Shown: positions 31,991 to 43,631 of the stretch, piece after piece
How positions within the stretch are numbered: position 1 is the first letter of the stretch
How the letters are laid out: every line of letters begins with the position of its first letter
Origin: Bryopsis sp. KO-2023
Taxonomy: Eukaryota; Chlorophyta; Ulvophyceae; Bryopsidales; Bryopsidaceae
Assembly: GCA_030272585.1 (NCBI GenBank)
Contig: BSYQ01000005.1
Location: 5,425,501 to 5,489,500 of the forward strand
DNA length: 64,000 nt
Direction: 5' to 3'
The notes under the pieces: model-generated
Told to the model about the DNA's origin: nothing
What the model saw: the letters and a program-made list of their open reading frames with translations, nothing else
The model's database searches: none
Made by a program: the position numbers and the translations under genes

Positions 31991-34900
31991 TCAGCGGCTG
32001 AGTTTTGCTCGTTTTGGCTTCTCGATTTGGATGTCCGTTTCCTCTTCTTCGGCCAACCATGCTCCATATCGCTCCGTTTGTTTTGCTACTCGACCTGATC
32101 TGCGGATATCCAGGGTTGGAGTTCCAGTTTCAACTTGCATGGCATCGCGCTAGAAATTCACACACACACATTGTTCAAAAACATGAAAAAAAAGGAAAGA
32201 AAAAGGAATGAGTATGGCTGTAAAAGTGAAAATAATAATAAAATAATATATTAGTAACAACAAGAAGTTTTCTGTTTTCAATGGTGCAGAATTAATTAGT
32301 ATCTTCTGAAGCTAGTTATTAATCAATGCCACAATAATGAAAACAAGCTAAACAAAAAGCAATAAAAAAACAAAAAAACTCCACAATAACGCAAAAAAAA
32401 ACTTGGATGATGCACACCTGGACCTTTCCTTTCCACCTTTTCTAATTTTTTTTGTTTTTCGAGGTAGAGAGGAGTTTCCTGAGATCGTACCTCAATCGCT
32501 GCAAGCCTGGCCTCTTGCCACACTTCTTCGGCTGATTTTCCCGAGTGTGGGAGGAGGTTGCTTTGAAAGCCGGAGCTGTTCCATTCACCGTCCAATCCAG
32601 CAGAAGAAGTCCTCAGAAACAGAGTCTTATCAATGGGTGCGCTGGAGCCGGTGGCTGGCACCGATTTTCTCATAGAAGTTGAAGAAGGTGTGCAATGATT
32701 TGCAGCACCGCTTGGTCGACGCTGAGATGCAGCCTGCACAAATACAAACACAATTTCCTTTGTTGGAACTTTGTCGTTTCACCCCCCTTTAGAAGAATTT
32801 TATCTTCGCTTCTGAAACAGAAGAGAAAAATAGGGCCATCGAACCACCACCTTTTAGAAAATGATTAATCATAACAAAAACTGTTTTCCCCAATGAAAAA
32901 CAGTAGAAAAAACACGGGGGGGCTTTTCGTGAACAAAAATTCACTTCTTACGTGATGAGAAGTCGTTCCTAGTGGATCATTTCCCGTGTCGATTTCTTCC
33001 AATTGCCGTCGCCGTCTTTTTCGCCGCCATGAGCCTGAACCTGGTCGAGAACCAGTTTTGAGAGTGACGCCCCTGCACACAGAAAAAAACAGACAAAGAA
33101 AAGACGATCAGAAGATTAGCTCATGCAAATATTCTGACCAAGAATAGGCAAGTTTCAACCAATAATCATGTTTTTTGATCATAAACAGGTGTGGATGAAT
33201 TCATGCATGATGGTGCCAAGGAAACCGTGGACAAACGCTCTGTTTACCTGCAGTTTCGAGCTCCGCATCTGCATTCCAGGTGTGCAGAGTATCTTTCCTG
33301 GTGAATGGGCTCCATCAGGTAGTCGTATGTGAGTTCAGTACCCGCCTTGATGTCGCATTTAGCAAAGATTCCGATTCTTTGCTGATTGTTGGAGGCATCT
33401 GTGTACCTTTCGGCCAAGCAGTTTGGCTGGCAGCTGCACACATCACAATCGACCCTCATTTATCAGCCGTGAGGAAAATTGTTTGGACTCGAGGGGAAGA
33501 AACCAAATCGACAGGAAAAAAAAGAGGTATTTCTGGCACCAAAAAGTATCAAAGCAGGTCGTGTACCTGCAACATGTTTTGATAAAATATGAGAAGTACA
33601 GGGATCGTTTTCCTCCTGGGTTGGCACCATGTATTGAATTCGCTGCTGCTTACCTCGAGTTTATAAATCGTGACAGATTTCCTTGGTTGCGTGCATCAAG
33701 CCAGAGCCCTGTTTGCAGCTGCATGTAATAGTCCATGTATTGACCAGGAGCATTCTTCGTTTTTTCGAAGCGCTGCTTCAGCTCCCCTTTGTCAATTACC
33801 TCCCCGGTGTACTCGATAATGAAAGAGCCCTCCCGAATATTTTCCATGGCCTTGATGCCAATGCCCCTGAAAAACGACAAGCCAGGCAAAAAAAAAGAAA
33901 GTGAGGAACTGAACAGGGAGAGTCTTGCAGAGCATCTCGAAAACAGAAGTAGCTACAGTCACAGTGATGCATGAAGGGTTGAAATCCAATTGGTAAAAAT
34001 TCAATTGGTGAATATCCAGGTGGTAAAAAAAAGGCAGAAAGGAAGTGCTGATTGGTCAAGGTAGTGTGATCTTCTATGGCTTACTTGTCGGTGGTCATGA
34101 AAGGTTCAACTTCTGGGCGCCTGAGGAAGTCGAATGGCATATTCTGGCATGCGTCCTTGCAGGGGCAGACCCGAGGGTCGCACCGAGTCTGGACAGCTCG
34201 CAGGATGCACCCCTCATCGCAGCTTCCAGTCTCCGCAGTACAATTGCACTTCTCGACATCACCCTGCCAGACAAATAGCACCAAACGCTCGGTAAATGTG
34301 TCGAGGGACACTGTTCAGCTTTATCAATACCTTTTTCAGATTCTGCTTCATGCACCAAAAACTGTAACTTGATTTTGTTTCGACTACTGCAAAATCCCCC
34401 GTTATATTGATGAATTTTTATGCATTGAGGGTTGGTACACACAGACTTCAGAAGAATCAGGAGAGTGTGAGGAAAACAAACATGTCATGACAGATAGTCG
34501 ATAATTCAGCGCACCTCGTTCAGAAGCTTTGGTCTCCGATGTCGATTCGTCCATATGGACTCGTTGGTGCTCTTGTACTCCGTCAACCTTCGCTGGAGGA
34601 TCTGTGCAATGGAGAAAACACAAAAGAATGTCATTCACCAGGGAATGAATCCTCGGTTTGCGATATTTTCGAGGTTGAGCAACTTGATAGTCCCCCATTC
34701 GACAAATCATTGGGGTGGCATTGTTGAGAGAAAATTGTCCACATGTTTTGTCGTTTGTTTGAGAAGGAACGTGCGTGGATAGGTCTTGTGTAGTCATATC
34801 TGGACATTTGATGAGTCAGGGAAGGTTGTCTAGAAATCAGGCAGACCTGCTCGGCTGACATCCGCTCCTCGACGTTTCCGGTCCTAGAGCCATCGCACTG

Positions 34901-36946
34901 CGACGAGCCTCCGCTTGTTCCACTGCCATCCCGACGGAGTGATGCTGGTCGCACGTCCTACACATACCACCAGATCATTCTCAGCTCAACATCGTGTCAG
35001 GGGGTGGGTGGGTTAGGTTGATGCTGGACAATAGATACCAATGGCTGATGGGGTAACACAGGGGAAACCATGACAAAAACAAATCTGATGCTTCAATCAA
35101 CGTATCAGCATTACATCCATGGTGAAATCATGGCATGGGTGCTTGCATTTTCAGTTCACCTTCGCTTGGAAGTCTCGGATTCGTGCGACTCGGTTCCTGT
35201 TCCGAGGCCGAGTGGCTTCCTTGGGCCAGAGCATCTCTCGGCACAGCAAGTCCTCCTCCCTGATGCCGGCTACCGGGCCTGTGGTGCGGTTGGACTTCTG
35301 AGACCACCACTCAGGGGCATCTCCGGCCTGGGGGGTAGCAGCAGGAGGGGCACCAGGCGAGAACGCATCCTGGAGGCAGGCAGACAAAAAGTTGCATGTG
35401 GGTAAAAACACAGTCATGCCACAATGTAAAAAAGGTAGCATCCCAGGTTTGATCCTCAGCCAAAAGGGAGAGAGATCAATCCTTGCAGCATATCTGCTTC
35501 GATTACATTACACATGGTTTGTGCTGGACATCATAAGGAGAGCTAGGGCAGGAAAGGGGTCGTTACCTGTCCAGTGCATTGAACAGGCTCATTGCTGTCC
35601 TCCCCACTCAACACATGGCCAGTGTTTGCGTCCTCGTAGAACCTGCAAGCAGCCAAGAACGCATTTCCCCCACTTTGTGCCTCGGGGTCGACCTCCTCTT
35701 CATCCGTGGTGTCGTCGTGCATCCGCTCCCACCATTCTTCAGGGGCCTGGTCGTTGATGATGTAGTCCAAGGCCTGCCAAAAAAGCAAAGGGGCGTCATT
35801 TCGATGGATTCCACGAGGAACTGTGTAGGGTTATTCAACAATGGCCATACATGCATCCACATATGCATGTAGACCCAGGATTCGGACAAATGCCGAGCCA
35901 CCGCAACTGCAACAATGGCTAAGTATATGTCCAGACTGGAACAAGTAGGTGAAGGAGTGCAACATAGCTTGGAATGACGGAATGATGGGTTTTTCTGACT
36001 GATATGGTGTGTTTTAGAAGCCCCATTCGCACCTGCTCGACAGCATTGTACAGCTGTGCCCGGAAACCTTTGATCTGGTCTCTCCGCTTGTCCGCCTCCT
36101 TGGACATTTGCGTCGAGACCTTCTTGCACCCCACGCTCCAGTTTGAGACATTGGCTTGGGGGAGCCAAGCCACTTCTCGCCTGCCGAAAAACATCAACGG
36201 CAATGAAGAAGTCCCTTTTACGGGCTTCAACATTGCCTCGGCCGCCTCTTTTGACAAGACCTGGGCCTGTGCAAGAGCAGAAGAAACACACATTGATTGT
36301 TAGATTGATTGCATTCTTGTTGAGATGGCTTTGATTTCAAACACACACACAGAAACAAAAGGGGGATGAATTGAGGCATGAAATTGGCGAAATGAACGAT
36401 GTAAAAAACACCTTGAATCGACCCTCAATGGCACAATGATTGGTCAAAACAAAGAAACTGGCAGTCTCATTGCATTCCGATTGGTCGGTCAAAGGACCTC
36501 TGAAAAAACTTTTGAAATGCATTTCAATGCACACATAGACATATTTTTTCACTGATGTGCATTTTCTACAAGATTGAAGTCTACTGGGGCCAGGTTCTAC
36601 TTACTTCCTCCAAAAACTCACTCTTTTTTTATCCTTTTCATTTTTTTGGAAAATGGAATGGGACTACAAGCAGAAGGAACAGGGGATGAACCCTCACAAC
36701 AGGTCAAACAAGAAAACTCCAGGGGGAGCCAAGGAGGGTTGACCTTGAAAACGATATTGGACCAGGTACGAGGCTTAGGGTTCCAAGGTAAGACCAACAG
36801 CAAGTTTATCTCTTTCAAACAAGGAACACGCTTACCGGCCATGCGCAATATCCCCGCATTTTCCCCCAGACGATGTTCTTTTCGTCGCCCAGGAGCAGGG
36901 CGTTTTCCAGCTGAAGCCCCTCGACGATTTCCGCGATTTGCCTCAT
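31991..36946 (-). CDS. PWWP-AWS-SET histone lysine methyltransferase (NSD-like layout)
   Basis: Twelve exons fit with matching phases: 36946-36836, 36266-36033, 35773-35567, 35369-35160, 34957-34847, 34601-34515, 34263-34085, 33866-33654, 33433-33248, 33072-32952, 32733-32491 and 32149-31991, about 686 residues. The ATG at 36946 follows an in-frame TGA. Exons 1-2 make a PWWP domain (IVWGKMRGYCAWP, then FFGRREVAWLP), which reads methylated H3K36 or DNA. Exon 7 is the cysteine-rich AWS (CNCTAETGSCDEGC...CPCKDACQN). Exons 8-9 are SET: FIIEYTGEVI, RFINSSCQPNC (NHSC-type motif with Ser for His) and ELTYDY. Post-SET CRCGARNCRG is completed across a splice. AWS-SET proteins methylate H3K36. The C-terminus is basic (KRRRR, RRSGR). 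The function is nuclear. Confidence in domains is high, less so for terminal exons. Confidence 0.82.
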
Positions 36947-38857
36947 TTTCCAGGGCGGTCGTCACTGGGGAAACCTTGCACTTGGGGGCAGGGAGGTTCG
37001 AAAACGACGAGCTCTGGCAGGCACCCCCGTCAGTCAGGCTGGGAACTGGTTCAGGCACAAAAGGCTGGTCTGAACACTCGGCTATTTTGAGTGGTTTGGT
37101 TATTCCCCCCTCGAATAATAGACAAACAGGGCGTTGTATTTCCCTTCCAGGTCAGCACTGATATTTCTAAGCTGGCGACGTCTTTTTTGTATTCTTTTTT
37201 TTTGCTGACGGAAGCAAGGAACACTTGGTCCAATATGGTTGGCAGACTTTCTCGTTAAGCAACCGACTACCTTAGCAACACGTTCTGGGGATGGCGCACG
37301 GCTCAGCAAAAAATTTCGAATTTTGCAGGGGTGTCACGTCAAGACGTTTCTGGCACACCGGGGAATACGCGGACGAAACCGAAACGCGTCGATGACCCAC
37401 TGGCGAAGGTGTGCGGGGATTTATATTCGCCTCCCAGAGGTAGTTAGTTGAATCCTGAGTAGAGAAAAAAAAGAAACCTTCTTCGTCGGGGTCCTGGCAT
37501 CTGATTCGCGGGTGGCACCCGACGTATTGACGACGATAATCGTTTCTCGATACGTCAGCTGTGCAATCAGCGACCTCGAGCCGAATTCCCTTGGCGGCTA
37601 GCGCACGGCAAAAAACGTCATAGAAATATATATTTTTTTTTGGCGAGAATCGGGCTCGTTTCAGGGAACTCCGCTGGGCGCTGACGAAGCCACATTTCCA
37701 GAATCGCTTATCGTCGCAACACTAACGGAAGTAGAAGGAAACCGAGGACGTCACCCTGAACGGAAATACGCGCGAGAAATAATCGTCTTCCTCGCATCCT
37801 ATCCCCCCCCCACGAAACTGTTCCGATTCTGCCCCAACCTCACCTCCTCCTGATTCCGTAGCCAGCGCTCGACTCTCACAGGGGCAAGCGCGCGGGAGCC
37901 AGAACGCCTCTAGCTCAATTCTTTGAGACACGCTGGTTTTCACTGTGGTTTTTCGGTTTACCACAAAACGTAACGATAAAAAGATAGTCCCTCGGCTGGC
38001 TCAACGAAAAACGGAAGCTGGACGTTGAGACGGTGACGATTGTCGAGAGGACCCTATCCGCTCTAGCAACCGCCAGCAAATGGGCACACAGAATGTCGTC
38101 AAATCGCTGATCCTCCCCCCCTGCCCCCCATTAACGCAATGTTCCTGGGTCGAAGTGCCAGCTACACAGAGTCAACCAGACCCCCCCATCAACAGCTTCT
38201 TGTACCAGGAGCATTCTTCTTGCTTGATTGGGTCGGTTGCTCCATCCCATCAGGTCATTTCTAGGAAAAAGAAAAGGTTGAAGAAATGAGAAATCATACC
38301 CTCCACCACATTATTCCAATTTGATATGGCACATTGAATGCTTCTTTCTTAGTTCATTCTAATTTATGTGTAGAGGTCTAGAGACCAAGACCTCTACAGG
38401 GGAGACTTTTCTAAGGAGCTGCCCCGAAACTATTATCATCCATCGAAGGGAAATACAGCTCGATTTGATCAATCACACGGCTCATTCACTTTCCCAAAGA
38501 GGAAATTGAATTGCAGGTGGCACCTATATTATTGCGAGGTTATGAATGGCTTGTATGAATCTTGATGGTTATATCACTGCTCAAAAATCCGCAACCGGAC
38601 ATCGTTCCCCACCACAATTTCATCTCTTTCCCTATTCTGTTCCACCAATAGGAAAACTGACTAACCCCACAGTCCCATTCACTCATTACGCCCTTAAATC
38701 ATCCCTTTCTGCCATCAATCTATGAAAAAAAACAGAGGAACTGATAAAAAAAATATCTGCATGAATCCAAACATACATTGCAACCTCGTCCCCTAAGGGG
38801 GAAAAAAAAACCAGAAAAAAAAACTCAAGCAAATTCCCAGAAAAACACATATTTTTA
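36947..38857. other. Intergenic region with no recognised gene
   Basis: Contains the promoter of the methyltransferase gene at the left and the 3' end of the next minus-strand gene at the right. Many CGTC/GACG-rich words occur at 37480-38050, but no coding signal, LTR or RNA gene was recognised. Confidence 0.4.
38370..38397. repeat. Perfect 10-bp stem, 8-base loop inverted repeat
   Basis: GTAGAGGTCT (38370-38379) pairs exactly with AGACCTCTAC (38388-38397). No purpose is evident; it lies in noncoding sequence. Confidence 0.6.
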
Positions 38858-41344
38858 TCATTGGATTGATACTACCAGGTTTGTCAAATACTCGCCCTCC
38901 AAGTGACTAGGATTTATCACATGATCAGGGGAAGCGCTGGCTTTCCTGATCAAAACCGGCGATCTACCCAATGTAGTCACCGATTCCTTCACGATATCCG
39001 GAAATTGGCCAGACATCGTCATAGCCCCAGAACAAGAGCATGTCATTAACAGTCCCCCTGGCTTAACCAATTTGACCGCTGCTCTGTTCAGTTTCCTGTA
39101 TCGACCCTTGGCTTTCGGCAGGGCTGATCTTGTCGGGGCTAACTTTGGTGGATCCAGAATCACGACATCCCACAATTCACCGTTTTCGGCGGCCGTCGTC
39201 ATGTAGTTCACGATATTAGCTTCCACGAAGGAGCAAACCTCGTCCACTCCATTCAAGACGGCGTTCTTCCTGGCCAATTCAATGGCGTCTGCTGAAGAAT
39301 CCACCCCCTTGACTTCGGTGGCTCCTCCAGCTGCAGCATTGATGGCAAAGCCTCCAGAATAACAACATAAATCGAGCACTCGATGTCCGGATGATAGTTT
39401 TCGGATGAATTCCCGGGATTCGCGCTGGTCTATGTAGAATCCAGTTTTTTGGCCCGCCAGGTTCACGTGGAATTTGACACCATTTTCGTGAACAGTCAGG
39501 GTATCACCAAAATCGAGCGAGTCATCTTCAGAAAAAACCTTGGCCTCTGCAAATAGAAACAGGAAAATCAGTCAGTACGCTGCGTATGACAGACAGGAGG
39601 GATTTTACTCGTTTTAGTCAGAAAATCACCTGTTTGAATTGGCAGAATCCTCAAAGGTTTTGACACTGACAATATGTGCTACACGCTCCAAAACAAACAC
39701 TCAAAAAAATGGTTGTGTATCAAAATGAGAAGGGGTAATTTTCAATATCTACCTAAAGTCCCTGAAAAGAAATTAATCCAGTCATTTGCCATGAAATATA
39801 CACTCTACAGTTCGACACATTGTATATTTCCATAACATATCAAAAAACATCAAAAACAAATAACCGAAATCCACACAGGCACAAGCAGCAATGGAATGAA
39901 ACACGGGGGGTAGAGGGCGTCCAATCATTGGTTTCTGTATTGTCAAAATTGAACCTTTAAGATTAACTGAAACGGATCCACTCTTACCCATGTTAGGCAT
40001 TCCCTCCAGTTCCAAAACAGCAGGTGCCGGCCTCCACAAAACGTTTTTGTATCCAGTTTCTTCTTTCAACACCTTGATTATCAGTTCTTGATACCGCTCC
40101 AACCAGGCCGCCGTGGAGGAAACCACCAGAACTTGATCGAACACATCCACCACCAAGCCTGACAACCTATCCCCATCGCTGTTGATCAATCGATACACGT
40201 TGATCGATTCTGAAGGCAACCCCAGCATAGCTCTCAAACCCACAGCAGCACGAATCCTTCTTTGGAGCAACTTTTCAACATCTAGGACAGCATCTCGTTC
40301 TTTGCCCATTTCAGTCACAATTTGGAGGACTCGAATTCGGTATTGTGAATTGGGGTTGAACACCCCCCATCCGACGCATTGTTCGTTTCCATCCTTTATG
40401 ATGATCGGTGCTCCAAGCAAGGCATTGTCCGGCCTGTCGATTTTGTGAATGTTTAAAGGAAATATCAATGCATTGCCTCTTTCCACGTACGTAGCTTTTC
40501 CATGTCTCAATATCGCCACTGGGATTTCTGAACAGAAACAAAACTGCAAGCAGTCAGCACCATATTGACAGAGCGTCGTTGAGGAAATCATGGGACTTCA
40601 GCAGAGTTTCTTGATCCGTCTAATCTGGCAAATAAAACGATGCAAAAAAGTCTATGTTTTTTGCTTTCCAGGGTGATCATTCATAACAAGTATTCACACA
40701 TTTGTCGGAAGATGGGTTGGGGCATTTCAGAAACCTCCAAATGGCACAATTGTAACAGCACCTGGAAGAGATCTGGCTGTTTCTTCCAGAAGGATTCTTC
40801 CTTCCAGTCGTGCCCCCTCCAGCTGTCGCCGTGTTTCAATGCTTACTTGTTTCTTCACCACGGATCCCTTCCGCGATTTCCTGTCTTTCCATACTTTCTG
40901 CCCAGATGCAACCACCTCCAGAGCCCCTTGATTGGAGCGGACTCCTCGGAGCAACCTAAAACAAAAGACACCATTCACAGTAAATGGTGCATCAGCTTGA
41001 GATTCGAATGGACTCCTCTCGAAATTCTCGAAAAAAGCAACATCATGGGGGGAAAGATGTGAAAGCGCTGCTCAAGTCGAATGCCAATGCAGTGATCCCA
41101 ACTCAAGGTGAAGTTTGCAGGGATTTTGCTTCATGGCCTTGGAGTTCTCTGTACCCTGATCCTGGGTTTCTTTGTACAACCATGAAACATATTTACTGGA
41201 AGCTTGATTGGAGGGGTTTGCAAGAGGAGCACCCCCCCCCCTCTGGACGATGCATTGGACATTACCGTACGTTTTCCTTTGTATATTCGGGTGGAACACC
41301 GGCCTTGGAGCGCCCCGCGCAAAACTTTGCGCCAAAGGATTCAT
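38858..41344 (-). CDS. RlmI-like SAM-dependent rRNA methyltransferase, probably organellar
   Basis: Three exons are solid: 40955-40847, 40527-39988 and 39546-38858. A first exon ending at 41197, from ATG 41344 or an internal ATG near 41270, is likely but its frame is unsettled, because a run of Gs at about 41230 may hide an indel. The middle exon has the PUA-like N-part (VERGNALIFP...WGVFNPNSQYRIRVLQI). The last exon carries GQKTGFYIDQRESREF, SAM motif I (VLDLCCYSGGFAINAA), LDPPKLAP and LLMTCSCSGAM. This CSCS pattern is typical of RlmI, which makes m5C in 23S rRNA, so a role on organellar rRNA is inferred. The N-terminus is rich in Arg, Ser and Pro and poor in acids, compatible with organelle targeting. 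Confidence 0.75.
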
Positions 41345-41571
41345 TTTCTAGTCAGAAACAACCCCCGCCCCTCCATGACCAGCTTGGCAGCGCCCCAATG
41401 TTGTTCAAATCCCACATCGATGTGATGCATTCATGCATCACCCCATCAATATAACCTTCAAGCCGTTCTCGGAAGGCACTCCGATTCCGTCCAGCGCCAC
41501 CTTCACCAGCCCGGGAATGTTTCCGCCCACCCACCCCGTTTTCTCAGCAATTCAAGCTGGAAGCTCTTCCA
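41345..41571. promoter_or_regulatory. Probable bidirectional promoter
   Basis: Only 227 bp separate the candidate starts of the RlmI-like gene (minus, 41344) and the predicted plastid protein gene (plus, 41572). Protein-like frames on both strands overlap here but neither joins a gene model. Confidence 0.4.
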
Positions 41572-42769
41572 ATGACAAGTCGAATTTTCAACTTTACAAA
41601 AGCTGCTCCTTGTTTCAACCAGACCTCATCACGGAGGGGTGGGGTTGCCAAAATACATGCACATGATATGAATCAGTCCCTTAGGCTGGCTGTTAGAAAC
41701 AGAAGCGTTTGGGGTGGGAGAAGGGATGCTGGGTTTTTGCCTTCAAGGCATGTTGAATGCCATGCTAGCAACCCAGGAGAATTTCCGCTGACTAAAACTG
41801 CAATGGAAATTGAGAAGCTTTTTTTGGAGGTGAGGGCTCCATTCGTTATAGTTGGGGAGGAAAATTACTTAAAATTAATAAAGTTTAAATTAATTATGAC
41901 ATGACATGAGGCTGTAGTTCATAGGTATGCGTGGAAAATTCTGGTCGACCAGCTGCTGCAGCACTTACAGATTTTGTTGGCCAGGCAATGGAAGCATTCT
42001 TGGCAGGATATTCGTTGAAGAAATTACTTTTGGAAATGGAGGTAAGCAACAAGCCAAATGGGAGGTGGTGAACCACTCGCTTGCAGGGGGGGGGAGAAGA
42101 GGAAGAAAAAAGGAAAAACAATGTGGACTCAACTGTGCTGAGTTGTGTGTGCGGCAGTTTTTTCCAGTTTGGGGCTGGCCAGGAAGAAATTGGGTTCCGG
42201 CTGACTGCATCCGAGAGGTCCTACCGGCAGCAATGGCTCGATACTGTGAGGAGAATGATTTCAGTGGTTGCCTATTAAATGAAAGTGGTGTCGACTTGAA
42301 ACTGGTTTCAAACTGCTGTGGAATTGTGCTCCGCACGGAACGAAAGATATGTTTTGAATGTTCGACAGGCTAACTTCAACGGATCAGGTGTTTTTAGACA
42401 CCATTTTTACATGCGAAATAAGGTGGTGCTCAAAGTCAGACTGTGAGGTGGTGACAGACCGACAATCTGTTTCAAAACTTACAGTCCAACGATCTGTTTC
42501 AAAAAACTACAGTTCATAATCTTCACATTTTTGTGGGGGTTCAGGTGTATGTCGCCATGCAAATGCTGATTGCCGTGGATGATGGGGAAGGTGGCTTCCA
42601 TCAAGTGGAGCCCTTACGACCATGGAAAGAAGAGGATGAACGATTGATGACCCTCGTACAGAGAACTCTGAAGGGTCAAATGACGGGGGAAGAACAAGCC
42701 CTGGTCAAATTCGACAGGGCGCTTGCAACCAGAGGTGAAAATGTGCCACAATACCTCTTAAATACCTAA
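41572..42769 (+). CDS. Predicted plastid-targeted protein of unknown function
   Basis: Four exons, 41572-41829, 41925-42041, 42168-42245 and 42545-42769, all join in phase 0 and give 225 residues. The first 60-70 residues are rich in Ser, Arg, Thr and Ala and poor in acids (MTSRIFNFTKAAPCFNQTSS...), like a chloroplast transit peptide. The mature part is helical with conserved-looking segments FLAGYSLKKLLLEME, EEIGFRLTASERSYRQQWLDT and VEPLRPWKEEDERLM. The pattern reminds me of small conserved cyanobacterial/plastid proteins of unknown function (DUF3038-like), but I cannot confirm the family. The divergent neighbour may also be organellar. Confidence 0.65.
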
Positions 42770-43631
42770 AATACCTAAATTGTGCTGATAGGAAAATTGC
42801 ATGATCTACCTCTGTTCAGGTTTGTGGTAAGTGGGTGTGTGTTCAATTATGTATATGGGCTTTTCCCAAGGTGTTTTCGTTGTTTTTCGGAAAAATTAGG
42901 AGCGTCTGGTGGAGTGGCTTCCGAGGAGCGAACGATTTCCCCCCAGTTCGTGCCAGTGTCCCAGTTGGTGCTGCTCACTTCCAAGGTATACAAAGAAAGA
43001 ATGGCCAGATGAAACTTGGAGAAAAGCTGCGGTCGCCATCCAGTCATCGAACCACCCGTGCTGAGTCTGTCAGGAAAACATGACTGTCTTATTAGCTGAT
43101 TTTTTGTTTGGGCGGGTTTTGATCAGCTATGGTGAGGTTAACAGTGTGTTTGGAATTTTGTTGTAATTGAATGAACTTATCAAAAGGATTATGGGCACGT
43201 TAGTCAACCCAGAGTGGCAAATTACAAAAGTCTGTATTTGTCGAAAGTACAAAAATAGAAACATGGGACATCATGTTCTGTCTCTGCTGCACACTTTGGC
43301 TATAAAGAATCCGCAATTGGCCCCATGGAGGTCGAAACTCCGTAAAAAATCGTAAATTCGAGTGATCAACATTGCTGAACGCAACCAAAACCGAAATCGA
43401 TCATGCGATATTCACGCCAATTCTGGAGTTTTGACTGTAACGCCAACCAGCCGTAACGGCGCTCCACTTCCGAGATAGGAGCGAAGCCGCAACTTGCATG
43501 ACGTCTTTTCCGGACGTCAGTGGGGGAAATCCTGACTCGCAACTTTTTGATGATGCCAACGAATTTGCAAGGTTTCTGGAAGTCAGATTTCTTGTTCACT
43601 TTTCTCGCTGTGCAGGCTTTGAGAGGAAAAC
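42770..43631. other. Intergenic region upstream of HisRS
   Basis: No gene with domain support was seen. It holds the 3' UTR of the plastid-protein gene and the HisRS promoter. Confidence 0.45.

Noticed and set aside
36618..36780. Minus-strand LVQYRFQGQPS read as a second PWWP-like start
   Set aside because: It sits in intron 1 of the SET gene, hits a stop at once and is redundant with the clear PWWP exon at 36946-36836.
37440..38050. CGTC/GACG-rich stretch resembling the chromovirus leader in word use
   Set aside because: No LTR, no shared long word with the leader that I could find, and no coding signal.
41434..41545. Minus-strand frame with a protein-like stretch (GGNIPGLVKVALDGIGV)
   Set aside because: It has a stop just upstream, no good acceptor, and overlaps the probable promoter and start of the plus-strand plastid-protein gene. 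I could not attach it to any model.
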